NCBI GenBank assembly: GCA_003676145.1
Contig: NAUB01000021.1
Span: 216,649 to 280,648, forward strand
Length of the DNA stretch: 64,000 nt
Direction of reading: 5' to 3'
Source: a gamma proteobacterium symbiont of Stewartia floridana
GTDB lineage: Bacteria; Pseudomonadota; Gammaproteobacteria; Chromatiales; Chromatiaceae
Shown: positions 1 to 9,056 of the stretch, in pieces
How the letters are laid out: the number at the start of each line of letters is the position of its first letter
Numbering within the stretch: the first letter of the stretch is position 1
Notes under the pieces: model-generated
Database searches by the model: none
What the model saw: only the letters and a program-made list of their open reading frames with translations
Told to the model about the DNA's origin: nothing
Program-made: the position numbers and the translations under genes

Positions 1-14
1 TGCGCGGGGGACGT

Positions 15-704
15 ATGTCAGTCGATATGAACCTGTTATTGGTAGAAGACGATGAGATGCTTGGGGATGGCATCAAAACGGTGATGGAGCGCCGTGGTAT
101 GAGCATCGATTGGGTTCGCGATGGGTTGTCTGCGATGAAATCGGTTAAAAGTGTTCATTATGATGTTCTGCTACTCGATCTGAACATTCCCTGGCTATCT
201 GGACTGGAAGTGCTGGCCAGACTGCGATCTGAAGGTAATCAGATTCCGGTGCTTGTATTGACCGCTCGTTCTGAGGTGGTCGATCGGGTAAAGGCTCTGG
301 ATGGTGGGGCTGACGATTATGTAGTCAAGCCTTTCGATATCGATGAACTATGCGCCCGGATTCGTGCACTTCATCGACGTCATAGTGGCCAGGAACCGGA
401 AATGCTTCGGCATGGTGATCTGGTATTGGATCCTTCTGCGCATACTGTCACCATTCAAAACAGCGCAATATCACTTTCCGCAAAAGAGTTCGATATCCTG
501 CATAGCTTGATGGAGAACATGGGCAGAGTCATGTCACGCCGCAAGCTGAGTGAAAAGGTCTACTGCCTGGAAGATGATGTGGAGAGCAATGCCATCGAGG
601 TGCATATCCATCATCTGCGGAAAAAACTCGGCGATCATCCGATTCGGACTGTGAGAGGCGTCGGCTATGTGATTGAGAAACCTGGTCTGCTCGCGAAGCG
701 ATAA
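15..704 (+). CDS. OmpR/QseB-PmrA-type response regulator
   Basis: This 229-residue cytoplasmic regulator has a receiver domain (about 5-118) and a winged-helix DNA-binding domain (about 130-225). The acidic pair D12/D13, phospho-acceptor D55, T83 and K105 (VVKPFD) form a complete phosphorylation site. The DNA-binding half contains AKEFDIL and the wing RTVRGVGYV typical of OmpR/PhoB. The ATG at 15 follows a GGGGGA stretch; a second ATG at 27 is possible but less well placed. The sensor kinase downstream is its obvious partner, although 387 bases separate the two. A tandem CTTAAG box before the multihaem cytochrome gene suggests that gene as a target (inference). The family assignment is firm; the stimulus is unknown. 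Confidence 0.93.
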   Translation: MSVDMNLLLVEDDEMLGDGIKTVMERRGMSIDWVRDGLSAMKSVKSVHYDVLLLDLNIPWLSGLEVLARLRSEGNQIPVLVLTARSEVVDRVKALDGGADDYVVKPFDIDELCARIRALHRRHSGQEPEMLRHGDLVLDPSAHTVTIQNSAISLSAKEFDILHSLMENMGRVMSRRKLSEKVYCLEDDVESNAIEVHIHHLRKKLGDHPIRTVRGVGYVIEKPGLLAKR

Positions 705-1091
705 ATAACAAACAATAGCAACAATACTACGTAAGAATAATTCGCAAGCGAATTGAACTCATTACTGATAACAAAAACCCCAAATAGGATTGTTTTATCG
801 ATGGAGTGGTTTGAGCAGACCACTATGCTATCGATTGATGTTGTCCCTCACACCTGAATCTGAGGCGACGTTGGCTGATTATCTTGCAGATTACAATAAA
901 GAAACGGGATACAGCATCGGTGTTCCACCAGCGAATAACAGGGATGCGAGTTAGAGTTTCTAATTCGATGTTCAATTCGCCAAAGGACCTATTGTGGATC
1001 AACCATGCCTGAATCAAGGTACTCTCAGCATCTTATGGATGACTGATCGAGGTATCGGGATAAAAACTGTTGAACCGGGGGAGATGACATA
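705..1091. other. Long gap inside a two-component operon
   Basis: No convincing gene is seen here. Short frames exist on both strands (for example 838-954 forward, 38 codons), but without a good ribosome site or recognisable content. A 16-base inverted repeat lies at 739-754. A gap this long between regulator and kinase is unusual and could hold a promoter for the kinase or the remains of a lost gene. Confidence 0.5.
739..754. promoter_or_regulatory. Perfect 7+7 inverted repeat between regulator and kinase genes
   Basis: AATTCGC, AA, GCGAATT reads as a perfect palindrome of two 7-base arms. It has no T-run beside it, so it looks more like an operator than a terminator. The binding protein is unknown. 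Confidence 0.3.
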
Positions 1092-2441
1092 ATGATCCGC
1101 TCAATTCGCTTGCGATTGTTGGTGATGATTTCCCTCTCCATTTTGCTGTTATGGGGTGCTACCTTTGGCTTCACCTGGTGGCGAACCAGCCGAGATATCA
1201 ATCTGGTCTATGATGCGGAACTGAAGTTGGTGGCAGAGCTGTTGGCTGTTGCTACGGAGCATGAGCTGGAAGAGCTCGATCTTGAGGATTATCAGATCAA
1301 TTTGAGTGAGTCGGGATACGACTTTCCCTTGTTGCTTCAGGTATGGTCCGACGACAATAAACTGGTAATTCAAGGGCCTGGGACACCAGATAATGTGCTT
1401 ACTTCATCTGTTCTAGATGGCTATTCAGATAGTGAATTCGATGGTGAGGGTTGGCGGGTCTACACCCTTAATATTCCAGAATACAACTATCGGATTCATG
1501 TTGCCCGAGGTCATGCTGTCAGTGAAGCACTGGTCAGTTCATTCGTTCAGGATGTGGTGAAACCGCTGCTGATCGTACTCCCTCTTTCAGGCATGCTCTG
1601 GTTCATCATTCAGCAGGGATTCAGACCGTTACGCTCGGTATCGAGATTGATTGGTGAACGGGATTATGACTATCTTCATCCGGTAACGGCGGAGCATATT
1701 CCGGAAGAGGTGGCAGATCTTGTCGATGAGCTGAATGCACTGTTGACAAGGCTTAAGGTTTCGATTGAGCGGAATAATCGTTTTACCGCTGATGTAGCAC
1801 ATGAACTGCGTACCCCGATTGCCGGTATGCTGGTACAGATGCAATCGAGTGTTACCGGGCGCACTGATGAAGAGCGAGAAAAGGGATTGGCTCAAATAAA
1901 CAAAGGATTGAATCATCTTAATCATGTCGTCAATCAACTATTGATACTCGCATCGATAGAACCGGAAAAAATAAGAATGCAGTTTGAAGTATTCGATCTG
2001 GTCTCTGTAGCAGAAGAGGTGATGTCCGATATCTCACCAATGGCACTCACCAAACAGGTAGAAATGGAGCTGATTGCCGATGATCGGATAGAGTTGAATG
2101 GCAACCGGGAAATGCTCGCTATTATGCTGAGTAACCTGGTGACCAATGCGATGAAATTTACACCCGGTGGAAACAAGATTTCCGTTTTCATAAAGAATCA
2201 CTATAAGGGTGTTGAACTTGCTGTAGAGGACTCTGGTCCGGGCATTCCGGATGATAAGAAAAAATGGGTATTTGAACGCTTGAACCGACTCCCTGGAGAG
2301 ACAGAATCAGGGAGTGGTTTGGGCTTATCGATTGTTAAGGAAATTTGCGAATTGCATCAGGGAATTATCACCTTGCAGGACCGTAAAGATGAACACGGAT
2401 TAATTGTGAACCTGTTCCTTCCCCACTTAAGACAATCTTAA
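1092..2441 (+). CDS. Membrane sensor histidine kinase
   Basis: 449 residues. A transmembrane helix (about 9-29), a periplasmic sensor segment (about 30-155), a second helix (about 157-175), a HAMP linker and then a kinase core are visible. The phospho-accepting histidine is about H237 in the HELRTP motif. The ATPase part shows an N box (SNLVTNAMKF), a G1 box (VEDSGPGIPD) and a G2 box (GSGLGLSIVK). It resembles QseC/PmrB-type kinases in layout. Its partner is the response regulator upstream. The stop codon lies inside a CTTAAG repeat that probably serves the next gene. Confidence 0.92.
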   Translation: MIRSIRLRLLVMISLSILLLWGATFGFTWWRTSRDINLVYDAELKLVAELLAVATEHELEELDLEDYQINLSESGYDFPLLLQVWSDDNKLVIQGPGTPDNVLTSSVLDGYSDSEFDGEGWRVYTLNIPEYNYRIHVARGHAVSEALVSSFVQDVVKPLLIVLPLSGMLWFIIQQGFRPLRSVSRLIGERDYDYLHPVTAEHIPEEVADLVDELNALLTRLKVSIERNNRFTADVAHELRTPIAGMLVQMQSSVTGRTDEEREKGLAQINKGLNHLNHVVNQLLILASIEPEKIRMQFEVFDLVSVAEEVMSDISPMALTKQVEMELIADDRIELNGNREMLAIMLSNLVTNAMKFTPGGNKISVFIKNHYKGVELAVEDSGPGIPDDKKKWVFERLNRLPGETESGSGLGLSIVKEICELHQGIITLQDRKDEHGLIVNLFLPHLRQS

Positions 2442-2442
2442 G
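2426..2442 (+). promoter_or_regulatory. Tandem CTTAAG box (PmrA/QseB-type operator)
   Basis: CTTAAG at 2426-2431, five bases, then CTTAAG at 2437-2442. Regulators of the PmrA/QseB class bind a direct repeat of YTTAAK half-sites spaced by five bases, which this matches exactly. It overlaps the end of the kinase gene and lies 134 bases before the cytochrome gene. That the regulator at 15-704 binds here is inference. Confidence 0.5.
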
Positions 2443-2575
2443 TATAGACTGCTAATTTTTGCTTTAGTTGTTTCACCACGCACGTCGTGCATGGAGCCTA
2501 CATCTGGCTTTTCAGATGTATTGCATATAGGCGTAAAACCTGTGTAAACAAACGACTACAAAGGTTATCAAGTCT

Positions 2576-5461
2576 ATGAACAGAGCAAAGAAATGGATGA
2601 GGGCGATCTTCTATACCTTCTTGCCTGTAGGGTTTCTGGCGCTGACTTCCAATACGCTCATTGCAAGCGAAAGCAAAAGTAAAAGTGAAAGTGAGGATGA
2701 ATATTTCACCATAAAGAAAGCGATTTGGAAGTATGAAGAGAACCGGCTGATTGTAAAAGGCAAAGGTGGAGAAGATCTCGAAGTTGTTCTGATGAATTCA
2801 GCAACCGAGGATGTTATAGAGAGTGTTGTTTCCAAGGATGATGACTGGCGTTTCAAGATAAAGATAAAAGATGACGCAGAAGTCCCTTGTAAAGTCAGTG
2901 CAAAACGCAGTGCTGACGGAGCCATGGATGAGATGCGAGTCAAGGATGCACCGGACAATTGTAAAGGTGATATGGGAGGTGGCGATGGCAACATGCCACC
3001 GATAGCGAATGCCAATGGGCCCTATTCAGGTAGCCCGGATGAGGCGGTTGACTTTTCCAGTGAAGGTTCCAGTGATCCGGAAATGGGTGAGCTGGTTTAT
3101 GTGTGGGATTTTGGTGACGGTAACACCAGTAATGAAGCCAACCCATCCCATGTTTACAGTGAAACCGGTATCTATCAGGTGATGCTTACCGTGAAGGATA
3201 GCGAGGGTGCCGCGACCGAAGTAATCACCGTTGCATCGATTCAGGAAGGTGGTCAGCCAACGGCCGTATCGATCAATTCAACCAGCCAGAACGGTATACC
3301 GGGTGAGCCGGTTCCAGAGCAGCCGCTAATCAATACCAGCGATTATCGTGTTTTTGCAGTCAATGACCTGGGCATGCATTGCGGTGATTTCGATACCCGT
3401 ATTTCAAGCATCCTGCCACCGTTCAATGTGCTCCACGCGACAGTGATCAGGCGCGGTCTCGAACCGGAGATCCTGGGGCCGAATGATGTGGAAGTCTACT
3501 ATTCTGCGGCTTCAAATCCACAGGACCCGATCATTACGACTGGCCTGAATTCAGCCCAATCCGGCCCAGTCTATTCGAGCAGGAATGCAACCACCGGTGA
3601 GGTCTTCAAGACCAACTTCTGGGATGTGGCCCGGGATGCCTATGATCCTTTCTATCCACCCGGTATTCTTCCAGCTTTCTATCCAGCCGGACCGGTGGAG
3701 GGCATTCTCGACCTGGGTCTGCCCATGCCAAATGTAGAGCAACTCTATCTGGGGGATTTTGCTCTCTCTGCTGAGCAGCAGGCAATGCCAGGCCGTCATG
3801 GGCCTTATGTGGAAAATGCGCTTGAGAAGTTCGAGGCATTTGTCACGGATCAGCCCTTCTTCATCGATATGTTTCCTGCCCTGGGACTGAATAGGAACTT
3901 CCAGTTCGGTTATGTTGTAGAGGACGTGAATTGGTTTGAAGCACCAGGTATTCCCATCAGTGCATTTGATGATTTCGGCCTGGAAAATCCATGGCCGCTC
4001 TATCGCGTCCAGGCCAAGCAGGGTGAGACTGTTCTGGCCTCAGTGGATACCGTGGTGCCAATCTCCGGCGAAGCCAATTGTGGCGCCTGTCACGGGGCGG
4101 ATGTGGATGGTGGTAACGGTCTTGCAACGGCCGCTTTAACCGAGGTTGCCTCATCACTGGATGATCCAATGTATGAGATGGTGCCGGATGAAGTCAGTAA
4201 GGAGTATGCGACAGATCTGAATCTGGTCCGTCTGCATGATCAGAAGCACGGCACCGATCTGGAAAATCAGACGCCAGTGGTCTGTCAGCAGTGTCACTAC
4301 ACACCGGCACTCGATCTGGCGCAACTGGGTCCATTGGGACCGGAGTTCGATCCCTATGGTGGATTTGCGAATGGTCGCAATCAGATCTCAGTGAAGAGTA
4401 TGTCGAATGTGATGCACAGTCACCACGGCAGTCTCACTGATGAGAGTGGTGCGTTGATCTTTCCTGACATGCCGGATGCGATCAAGGATGAGTTTGGTGT
4501 TGTCGCCAATCATCAGGAGCGTCGAGAGGTACTGCAGGAGACCTGTTACCAGTGTCATCCCGGAAGACGTACCGATTGTCTACGCGGCGCCATGTCGAAT
4601 GGCGGTATGCTCTGTCAGGACTGTCATGGCGATATGATGCAGGTGGGTAGGGACTTTACCGATAAGGTGACTCCGGATAATCCAGGAGACTTCGTTCTTG
4701 GCGGTAACTTCTATGATACGACTGCCGATCCGCAACAACCCCGGGTGCCCTGGGCCAATGAGCCAGGTTGTGGTTCCTGCCATACCGGTGATGCGATGGA
4801 TAATATGGCGGGTGTGCCTGGTACGGTGGTGAATCCTGCCGATACTGACAGCAATCCGGACAACATCAGGCTATTCAAAGCCTATCTCTCGGATGACAGT
4901 AAGGCCACTCCGATCGTACCGAGCAATAAGCGTTTTGCTGAAAATACCATCGAAGCGGATAACCCGGCGGTGACCGGACCCGATGATCCACGCATCGGCA
5001 ATCCCATGCTCTATCGTGTCAGCGTGGGGCATGAAGGAGTCTTCTGTGAAGCCTGTCATGGCGCAACACACGGTATCTGGCCAAACAAACATGATGATGC
5101 CAACGACAACGTGGCGGCCAATCAACTGCAGGGCCATAAAGGCACCATCATTGAGTGCGGTACCTGTCACGAAGGTGATTTAGGAAATACCCTTGGCGGT
5201 CCCCACGGTATGCATCCTGTCGGCAATACCCGGTTCGCCGATGGTGGTCACGGTGATATGGCAGAGCGTAACCCGGATGAGTGTAAAGCATGCCATGGAC
5301 CAGATGGATTGGGTACGGTGCTCTCACGCATGGCAGTAACCCGGGATCTTGAATGCGATTCCAGCACGGCATTCTGTCCGGATGGAAACAGTGCCACCTT
5401 TGAAAAAGGTTATATGGTTGGCTGCGTGGAGTGCCACGAGAACGAAATAAACCACGATTGA
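2576..5461 (+). CDS. Secreted nonahaem c-type cytochrome with PKD domain
   Basis: 961 residues. An N-terminal signal peptide ends near residue 30 (TLIASES), so the protein is exported. A PKD beta-sandwich lies at about 139-222 (WDFGDGNTS is diagnostic). A region of about 275 residues without haem motifs follows. Nine CxxCH motifs run from about residue 502 to 950: CGACH, CQQCH, CYQCH, CQDCH, CGSCH, CEACH, CGTCH, CKACH and CVECH. Expected role: periplasmic or outer-surface electron transfer, with the PKD module for protein or surface contact. It follows a two-component system and a likely operator, and is followed by a terminator. The substrate cannot be read from sequence; no close match to a named nonahaem enzyme is recognised. 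Confidence 0.88.
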   Translation: MNRAKKWMRAIFYTFLPVGFLALTSNTLIASESKSKSESEDEYFTIKKAIWKYEENRLIVKGKGGEDLEVVLMNSATEDVIESVVSKDDDWRFKIKIKDDAEVPCKVSAKRSADGAMDEMRVKDAPDNCKGDMGGGDGNMPPIANANGPYSGSPDEAVDFSSEGSSDPEMGELVYVWDFGDGNTSNEANPSHVYSETGIYQVMLTVKDSEGAATEVITVASIQEGGQPTAVSINSTSQNGIPGEPVPEQPLINTSDYRVFAVNDLGMHCGDFDTRISSILPPFNVLHATVIRRGLEPEILGPNDVEVYYSAASNPQDPIITTGLNSAQSGPVYSSRNATTGEVFKTNFWDVARDAYDPFYPPGILPAFYPAGPVEGILDLGLPMPNVEQLYLGDFALSAEQQAMPGRHGPYVENALEKFEAFVTDQPFFIDMFPALGLNRNFQFGYVVEDVNWFEAPGIPISAFDDFGLENPWPLYRVQAKQGETVLASVDTVVPISGEANCGACHGADVDGGNGLATAALTEVASSLDDPMYEMVPDEVSKEYATDLNLVRLHDQKHGTDLENQTPVVCQQCHYTPALDLAQLGPLGPEFDPYGGFANGRNQISVKSMSNVMHSHHGSLTDESGALIFPDMPDAIKDEFGVVANHQERREVLQETCYQCHPGRRTDCLRGAMSNGGMLCQDCHGDMMQVGRDFTDKVTPDNPGDFVLGGNFYDTTADPQQPRVPWANEPGCGSCHTGDAMDNMAGVPGTVVNPADTDSNPDNIRLFKAYLSDDSKATPIVPSNKRFAENTIEADNPAVTGPDDPRIGNPMLYRVSVGHEGVFCEACHGATHGIWPNKHDDANDNVAANQLQGHKGTIIECGTCHEGDLGNTLGGPHGMHPVGNTRFADGGHGDMAERNPDECKACHGPDGLGTVLSRMAVTRDLECDSSTAFCPDGNSATFEKGYMVGCVECHENEINHD

Positions 5462-5482
5462 GTATCAGGTAGTTTTACCCTT

Positions 5483-5515
5483 ACCCGCGTGTTTCCCCTC
5501 ACGCGGGTTTTTTTT
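5483..5515. terminator. Rho-independent terminator between convergent genes
   Basis: The arms ACCCGCGT (5483-5490) and ACGCGGGT (5501-5508) pair perfectly and run into eight T residues on the plus strand. The site ends the cytochrome gene; the tonB gene converges from the other side. Confidence 0.85.
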
Positions 5516-5569
5516 GTCTGGCGAATCTTCAACAATCGAGCGCATCAGCCAGTTCAATGGTCCGATGGA

Positions 5570-6250
5570 CTACTGGTTCAGAGAATAGGCCATAGCGTAT
5601 GTTATGGGCAGGGGACACTGCAGTGCTTGCGGGATCTTTGGAAAAGGCTGAGCGGCCTTGATGGCTTTATTGGCCGCTTTGCGTAACAAACCGTGTGCAC
5701 CTTGAATCTCCAAGTCAGTGATATCTCCACCACATGAGAGTTTGAAGCTGACACGCACATTTCCCTCAATATTTTTACGACGCGCCAGGGTCGGATAGCG
5801 TTTTTTTTGCTCTATGCTGGATAGAATCTCTGCAAGAAACACCTCCAACAGTTGTGCTTTGGGTTGGACCTTCGGTGGAGCCGGTTGTGCAATGTTCACC
5901 GGTTCAATTGGTGGTGTCGGTGCTGCTTCAACAATTGGCGGGGGCTCTATTTTCGGTGGTGGTTTCTTGGCCTTTACAACCTTCTTAACCGGTCGCTTCT
6001 TGGGTTTCGGTTTTTTGGGGGGAGGCGGCTTGGGCGTCTGCTTCACCTTTTTTATCTCAACCGGCTTCTGTTGAACGGGTTCAGGTGCGGGTTGAGTAAA
6101 ACTTAACTGTACCAGTAGGGGATCGGTCAGGTTTTTTTTGAGTTTTGCATGTTCAACCCTGATGTCGGACCAGCTGGTCATAAAGATCATATGCAGACCC
6201 AAGGAAAGAGCGATGGCAGCAGTGTATCTGAAAAGCTTGCCCTCGATCAT
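5570..6250 (-). CDS. tonB: TonB energy-transducing protein
   Basis: 226 residues. There is one N-terminal membrane anchor (about 10-28). A periplasm-spanning stretch rich in proline and lysine (about 55-125, with KPPPPKKPKPKK) follows, then a TonB C-terminal domain (about 140-226) containing KKRYPTLARR and GNVRVSF. TonB transmits the proton-motive force from ExbBD to outer-membrane receptors. Its start overlaps the exbD stop by four bases. It is the last gene of a seven-gene operon headed by a TonB-dependent receptor, so it is probably dedicated to that receptor. Confidence 0.92.
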   Translation of the reverse strand: MIEGKLFRYTAAIALSLGLHMIFMTSWSDIRVEHAKLKKNLTDPLLVQLSFTQPAPEPVQQKPVEIKKVKQTPKPPPPKKPKPKKRPVKKVVKAKKPPPKIEPPPIVEAAPTPPIEPVNIAQPAPPKVQPKAQLLEVFLAEILSSIEQKKRYPTLARRKNIEGNVRVSFKLSCGGDITDLEIQGAHGLLRKAANKAIKAAQPFPKIPQALQCPLPITYAMAYSLNQ

Positions 6251-6648
6251 GGTTTGTCGGTCAGGATATCCAGGGATTCCGCACCGGCACGCCGGGCTGC
6301 ATCGATGATCTTGATGGCCTGGCCAAACTGGGCGGCCTGATCACCTTTGAGTTGCACCATACGTTTGCTGTTCGCATGAAGCATCGCACTGAGCGTCTCA
6401 TCGAGCTGCTCCAGCGGTGTCGGCTCACCATCAAGCACAATTTCTCCTGATGGGAGCAGAGTGATCACCAAGGGTTCATTGTCCTGGCTCGGCTGACTAC
6501 TGAGTGCCTCCGGTAGTTGTATGTCAATGGCCTCATCCTCGATGAAATGGGCCGTCAGCATAAAAAAGACCAGCAGTAGAAAGACGATGTCGATCAGCGG
6601 GGTCAGATTGAGCACATGAGTGGAGTGTCTGCGGTACTCATACCCCAT
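6247..6648 (-). CDS. exbD: ExbD-family biopolymer transporter
   Basis: 133 residues. A single N-terminal transmembrane helix carries the conserved aspartate in NLTPLIDIVFLLLVFF, and a small periplasmic domain follows (SGEIVLDGEP). ExbD works with ExbB as the proton-driven motor for TonB. The gene overlaps exbB by 11 bases and tonB by four, which suggests translational coupling. Confidence 0.92.
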   Translation of the reverse strand: MGYEYRRHSTHVLNLTPLIDIVFLLLVFFMLTAHFIEDEAIDIQLPEALSSQPSQDNEPLVITLLPSGEIVLDGEPTPLEQLDETLSAMLHANSKRMVQLKGDQAAQFGQAIKIIDAARRAGAESLDILTDKP

Positions 6649-7297
6649 CGGTGATACTCTCCCAATGTGTTGTCTGGGGCTCCTCCGGATGGCTGATGCT
6701 TGATGAGCGACGTTCCAGCAGCAGTGCGATACAGCGAGTCATCGATAGCGCCCGTCGTTCCACGCTGCCTTCCAGAAAGTGGAGCAACAACAGCAGTGGG
6801 ATTGCCACGGCAAGACCGACACCTGTGGTGATCATGGCCTCCCAGATGCCTCCGGCCAGCGCCTGGGCATCCACCTTGCCACCGGCCTGTTCAATCACCA
6901 TAAAGGCTTTTATCATGCCGGTGATCGTCCCCAGCAGACCGAGCAGAGGTGCGGTGTTGCCAAGGATCGATAGGGTACGCAGACCGAATGTCATTCGCTG
7001 CACCTCTTCATCGCGCACCCGGTTGCCAACCCCTTGCAGGTCTTTCACGCCTTCGCTATCGGCCTGTACCATGGCTTGAATGATCCGGGCTTCAGGTCCC
7101 TTCAACCCAACGATCTGTTGTTGGCGGTCTTTAAGTTCAAGCAGCTTACCGAGGTTTGACAGCCAGGCTTTGGGTATCCGGCTCAGGCGGACAAACAGCA
7201 GGTATCGTTCAAGTACGATGGCCAGACCGATCGACGAGTAGGCGAGGAGTATCCATATGACAGGGCCTCCTTTTGCAATCAGTTCTTCAATGTTCAT
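6638..7297 (-). CDS. exbB: ExbB/MotA/TolQ-family proton channel
   Basis: 219 residues from the ATG at 7297. The frame is open to 7327, but the chosen ATG overlaps the upstream stop as ATGA, like the other junctions in this operon. Features are an N-terminal helix (IWILLAYSSIGLAIVLERY), a cytoplasmic domain, and two further helices with TAPLLGLLGTITGMI and TTGVGLAVAIPLLLL, the signature of the MotA/TolQ/ExbB family. It forms the inner-membrane pentamer around ExbD that energises TonB. Confidence 0.92.
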   Translation of the reverse strand: MNIEELIAKGGPVIWILLAYSSIGLAIVLERYLLFVRLSRIPKAWLSNLGKLLELKDRQQQIVGLKGPEARIIQAMVQADSEGVKDLQGVGNRVRDEEVQRMTFGLRTLSILGNTAPLLGLLGTITGMIKAFMVIEQAGGKVDAQALAGGIWEAMITTGVGLAVAIPLLLLLHFLEGSVERRALSMTRCIALLLERRSSSISHPEEPQTTHWESITDGV

Positions 7298-8007
7298 GGT
7301 GTAATCCATCCTAAGGCTGTGGCACATCCGATCAGGATGAGTAGTCCGATGCTGGTGTTTTCGAGGGCCAGTCGGTGGCGATTCAAATGGAGCCTGATCT
7401 GTCGGCCGAAATGGGCAAGCCCTGTTGCAAATACCAGGGTTGGCAGGAACACGGCACCCATCGCAAATCCCGCGCCCAAGACCGCTCCATTGAGTAGACT
7501 GGCGCTGGTAGCGGCTGCGAGTATCAGGGTCGTCAGGGGTGCGCAGGGGTTGAGAGCCATGCCAAAGCCCATCAGATAGAGACTGCCTGGCAGACTCTTG
7601 TTCGCCAACGGTGTGCTCTTCAGGCTTGAGGTCAAAGCATCAGGTGTCATCAACTGGGCGTTTTGGCACGATGATTTGCAGGCTTTGGGCTGGCGACGAA
7701 AAATGATCGAAAGTGCGACCAATATTGTGGCGCCACCGAGAAACCAGCGTACCCAGGGTTCCGCTACCAGATCTTCCACCCAAAGCCCAGCCCATCCAGC
7801 GGCGGCTGCCAGCAAGGTGTATCCGGAAATACGCCCGAGTGAGAACGGCAACAGGGTTCGCCATGCGCCCCAGTCGCGCTGATCACTACCGGTAAATACC
7901 GGTCCCAGATAGGGGAGGCAGGCAATGGTGCAGGGACCCGATCCGAAACTGAGGCCGAGCAACAGAGCAGAGCCAAAGCTCAGACTGACGGGTTCGATCG
8001 GGATCAT
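7294..8007 (-). CDS. CcdA/UreH-like six-helix membrane protein
   Basis: 237 residues, almost entirely membrane helices. Features include GLSFGSGPCTIACLPYLGP near the N-terminus, GFGMALNPCAPL in the middle, and conserved prolines and cysteines in both halves. That paired pattern is typical of the DsbD/CcdA transmembrane fold and the UreH/TauE-like proteins often annotated as sulfite exporters. CcdA-type proteins move reducing equivalents across the inner membrane through paired cysteines; here C27/C31 and the cysteine of NPCAP could do so. It sits between the polyferredoxin and exbB with four-base overlaps. Either a thiol-electron or a metal-handling role would fit; this is not settled. Confidence 0.72.
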   Translation of the reverse strand: MIPIEPVSLSFGSALLLGLSFGSGPCTIACLPYLGPVFTGSDQRDWGAWRTLLPFSLGRISGYTLLAAAAGWAGLWVEDLVAEPWVRWFLGGATILVALSIIFRRQPKACKSSCQNAQLMTPDALTSSLKSTPLANKSLPGSLYLMGFGMALNPCAPLTTLILAAATSASLLNGAVLGAGFAMGAVFLPTLVFATGLAHFGRQIRLHLNRHRLALENTSIGLLILIGCATALGWITP

Positions 8008-9056
8008 GAGGGTTCAGCCCTGCTGTTGCTTCCCTTATTGCCAAACCAGTTGAGCAGACTCTGTTTTTCCCAATTGGTCTGCGCCTTCTTTCGCTTCTTG
8101 AAATAGTTTGGATCGGCCCGAAAGACGGGTATGAATGCGTACTTCAATTGCAGAACATCCTTATCAGGACAGAACTCAACACAACGTCCGCAGAGTGTGC
8201 AGTCTTCAAAGGTAACATTCCGACTGGTCATGTCAGTATGGATTTCATGAATATCCATAGGACAGGCCTTGGCACAAAGTCCGCAGCGATCACATCGTGG
8301 GGATGCATTTTTGATCAAGCGTAACAATCCCATTTTGCGAAACACCGCATGCAGCGCCAGCATCGGACAGATTCGGCAGAAGGGTTGGCGCAGGGTCAAT
8401 CCCAATGCAAGCATGAGTCCGAACAGAAAGTCAGCGAATAGCGTCAGGGTGATGGTGGTGGCATTTGCCGTATCCACATGAAGCTGTTCGGTACTGCCGG
8501 TCGCCAGTGTGGTCAGGATTCGACTGGGGCATATCTTGCAGAAGGGGTCTCCCAGGTCATGGTTCAACATCCCCATACCCGTCAGCAAGGGGAAGCCGAA
8601 GACCAGCAACACCAGAATAAACCATTTTACCGGGCGAACTTTGGCAACCTGGGATTTGGAGAGCGATTCCTGGCGCTGTAAGCCGATCTTTTGACCGATC
8701 ATCTGCAGAAGCTCCTGGAAGGTGCCCAGGGGGCAGAGCCAACCGCAGAAAGCCTTGTTGAGTATCACAAACAATACCAAAAAGGTGCCCAGCGTAATCA
8801 ATGTGGGCATCACACCCATCAACAGATTACCCCCTTTGGCGATGGTCTCACCCAGCCGGTGATCCATCTGGTGCTGGATGGGAATCAGGGTACACAGATC
8901 CGAGCCCTGGAAATCGTAAGCGCAGCTCAGGGCGGGCAGGGCGCCACTGAGTTTCTCTTCCAGGTAGTAACCGGTAATCAGACCCCCATAAACGAAAAAG
9001 ACAAAGGCACTGATCTGCACCAGTTTGCGTATCACGGAAAGATTCAAGGTGCTCAT
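8004..9056 (-). CDS. NapH/CcoG-like membrane polyferredoxin
   Basis: 350 residues. About five transmembrane helices carry the NosR/NapH-type motif CGWLCPLG and the membrane cysteine motifs CKICPS and CRICPM. Two cytoplasmic [4Fe-4S] sites follow (CDRCGLCAKACP and CTLCGRCVEFCP). Family members (NapH, NosR C-terminus, CcoG/RdxA) pass electrons between quinol or cytoplasm and the periplasm; CcoG is a cupric reductase. Its place in a TonB-receptor operon suggests that an imported metal is reduced, but this is inference. It overlaps both neighbours by four bases. Confidence 0.85.
   Translation of the reverse strand: MSTLNLSVIRKLVQISAFVFFVYGGLITGYYLEEKLSGALPALSCAYDFQGSDLCTLIPIQHQMDHRLGETIAKGGNLLMGVMPTLITLGTFLVLFVILNKAFCGWLCPLGTFQELLQMIGQKIGLQRQESLSKSQVAKVRPVKWFILVLLVFGFPLLTGMGMLNHDLGDPFCKICPSRILTTLATGSTEQLHVDTANATTITLTLFADFLFGLMLALGLTLRQPFCRICPMLALHAVFRKMGLLRLIKNASPRCDRCGLCAKACPMDIHEIHTDMTSRNVTFEDCTLCGRCVEFCPDKDVLQLKYAFIPVFRADPNYFKKRKKAQTNWEKQSLLNWFGNKGSNSRAEPS

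Noticed and set aside
823..1017. Minus-strand frame in the regulator-kinase gap
   Set aside because: No ribosome site or protein-like features; antisense to the operon.
2500..2519. Hairpin ACATCTG/CAGATGT between kinase and cytochrome genes
   Set aside because: It has no T-run, so it is not reported as a terminator; significance unclear.
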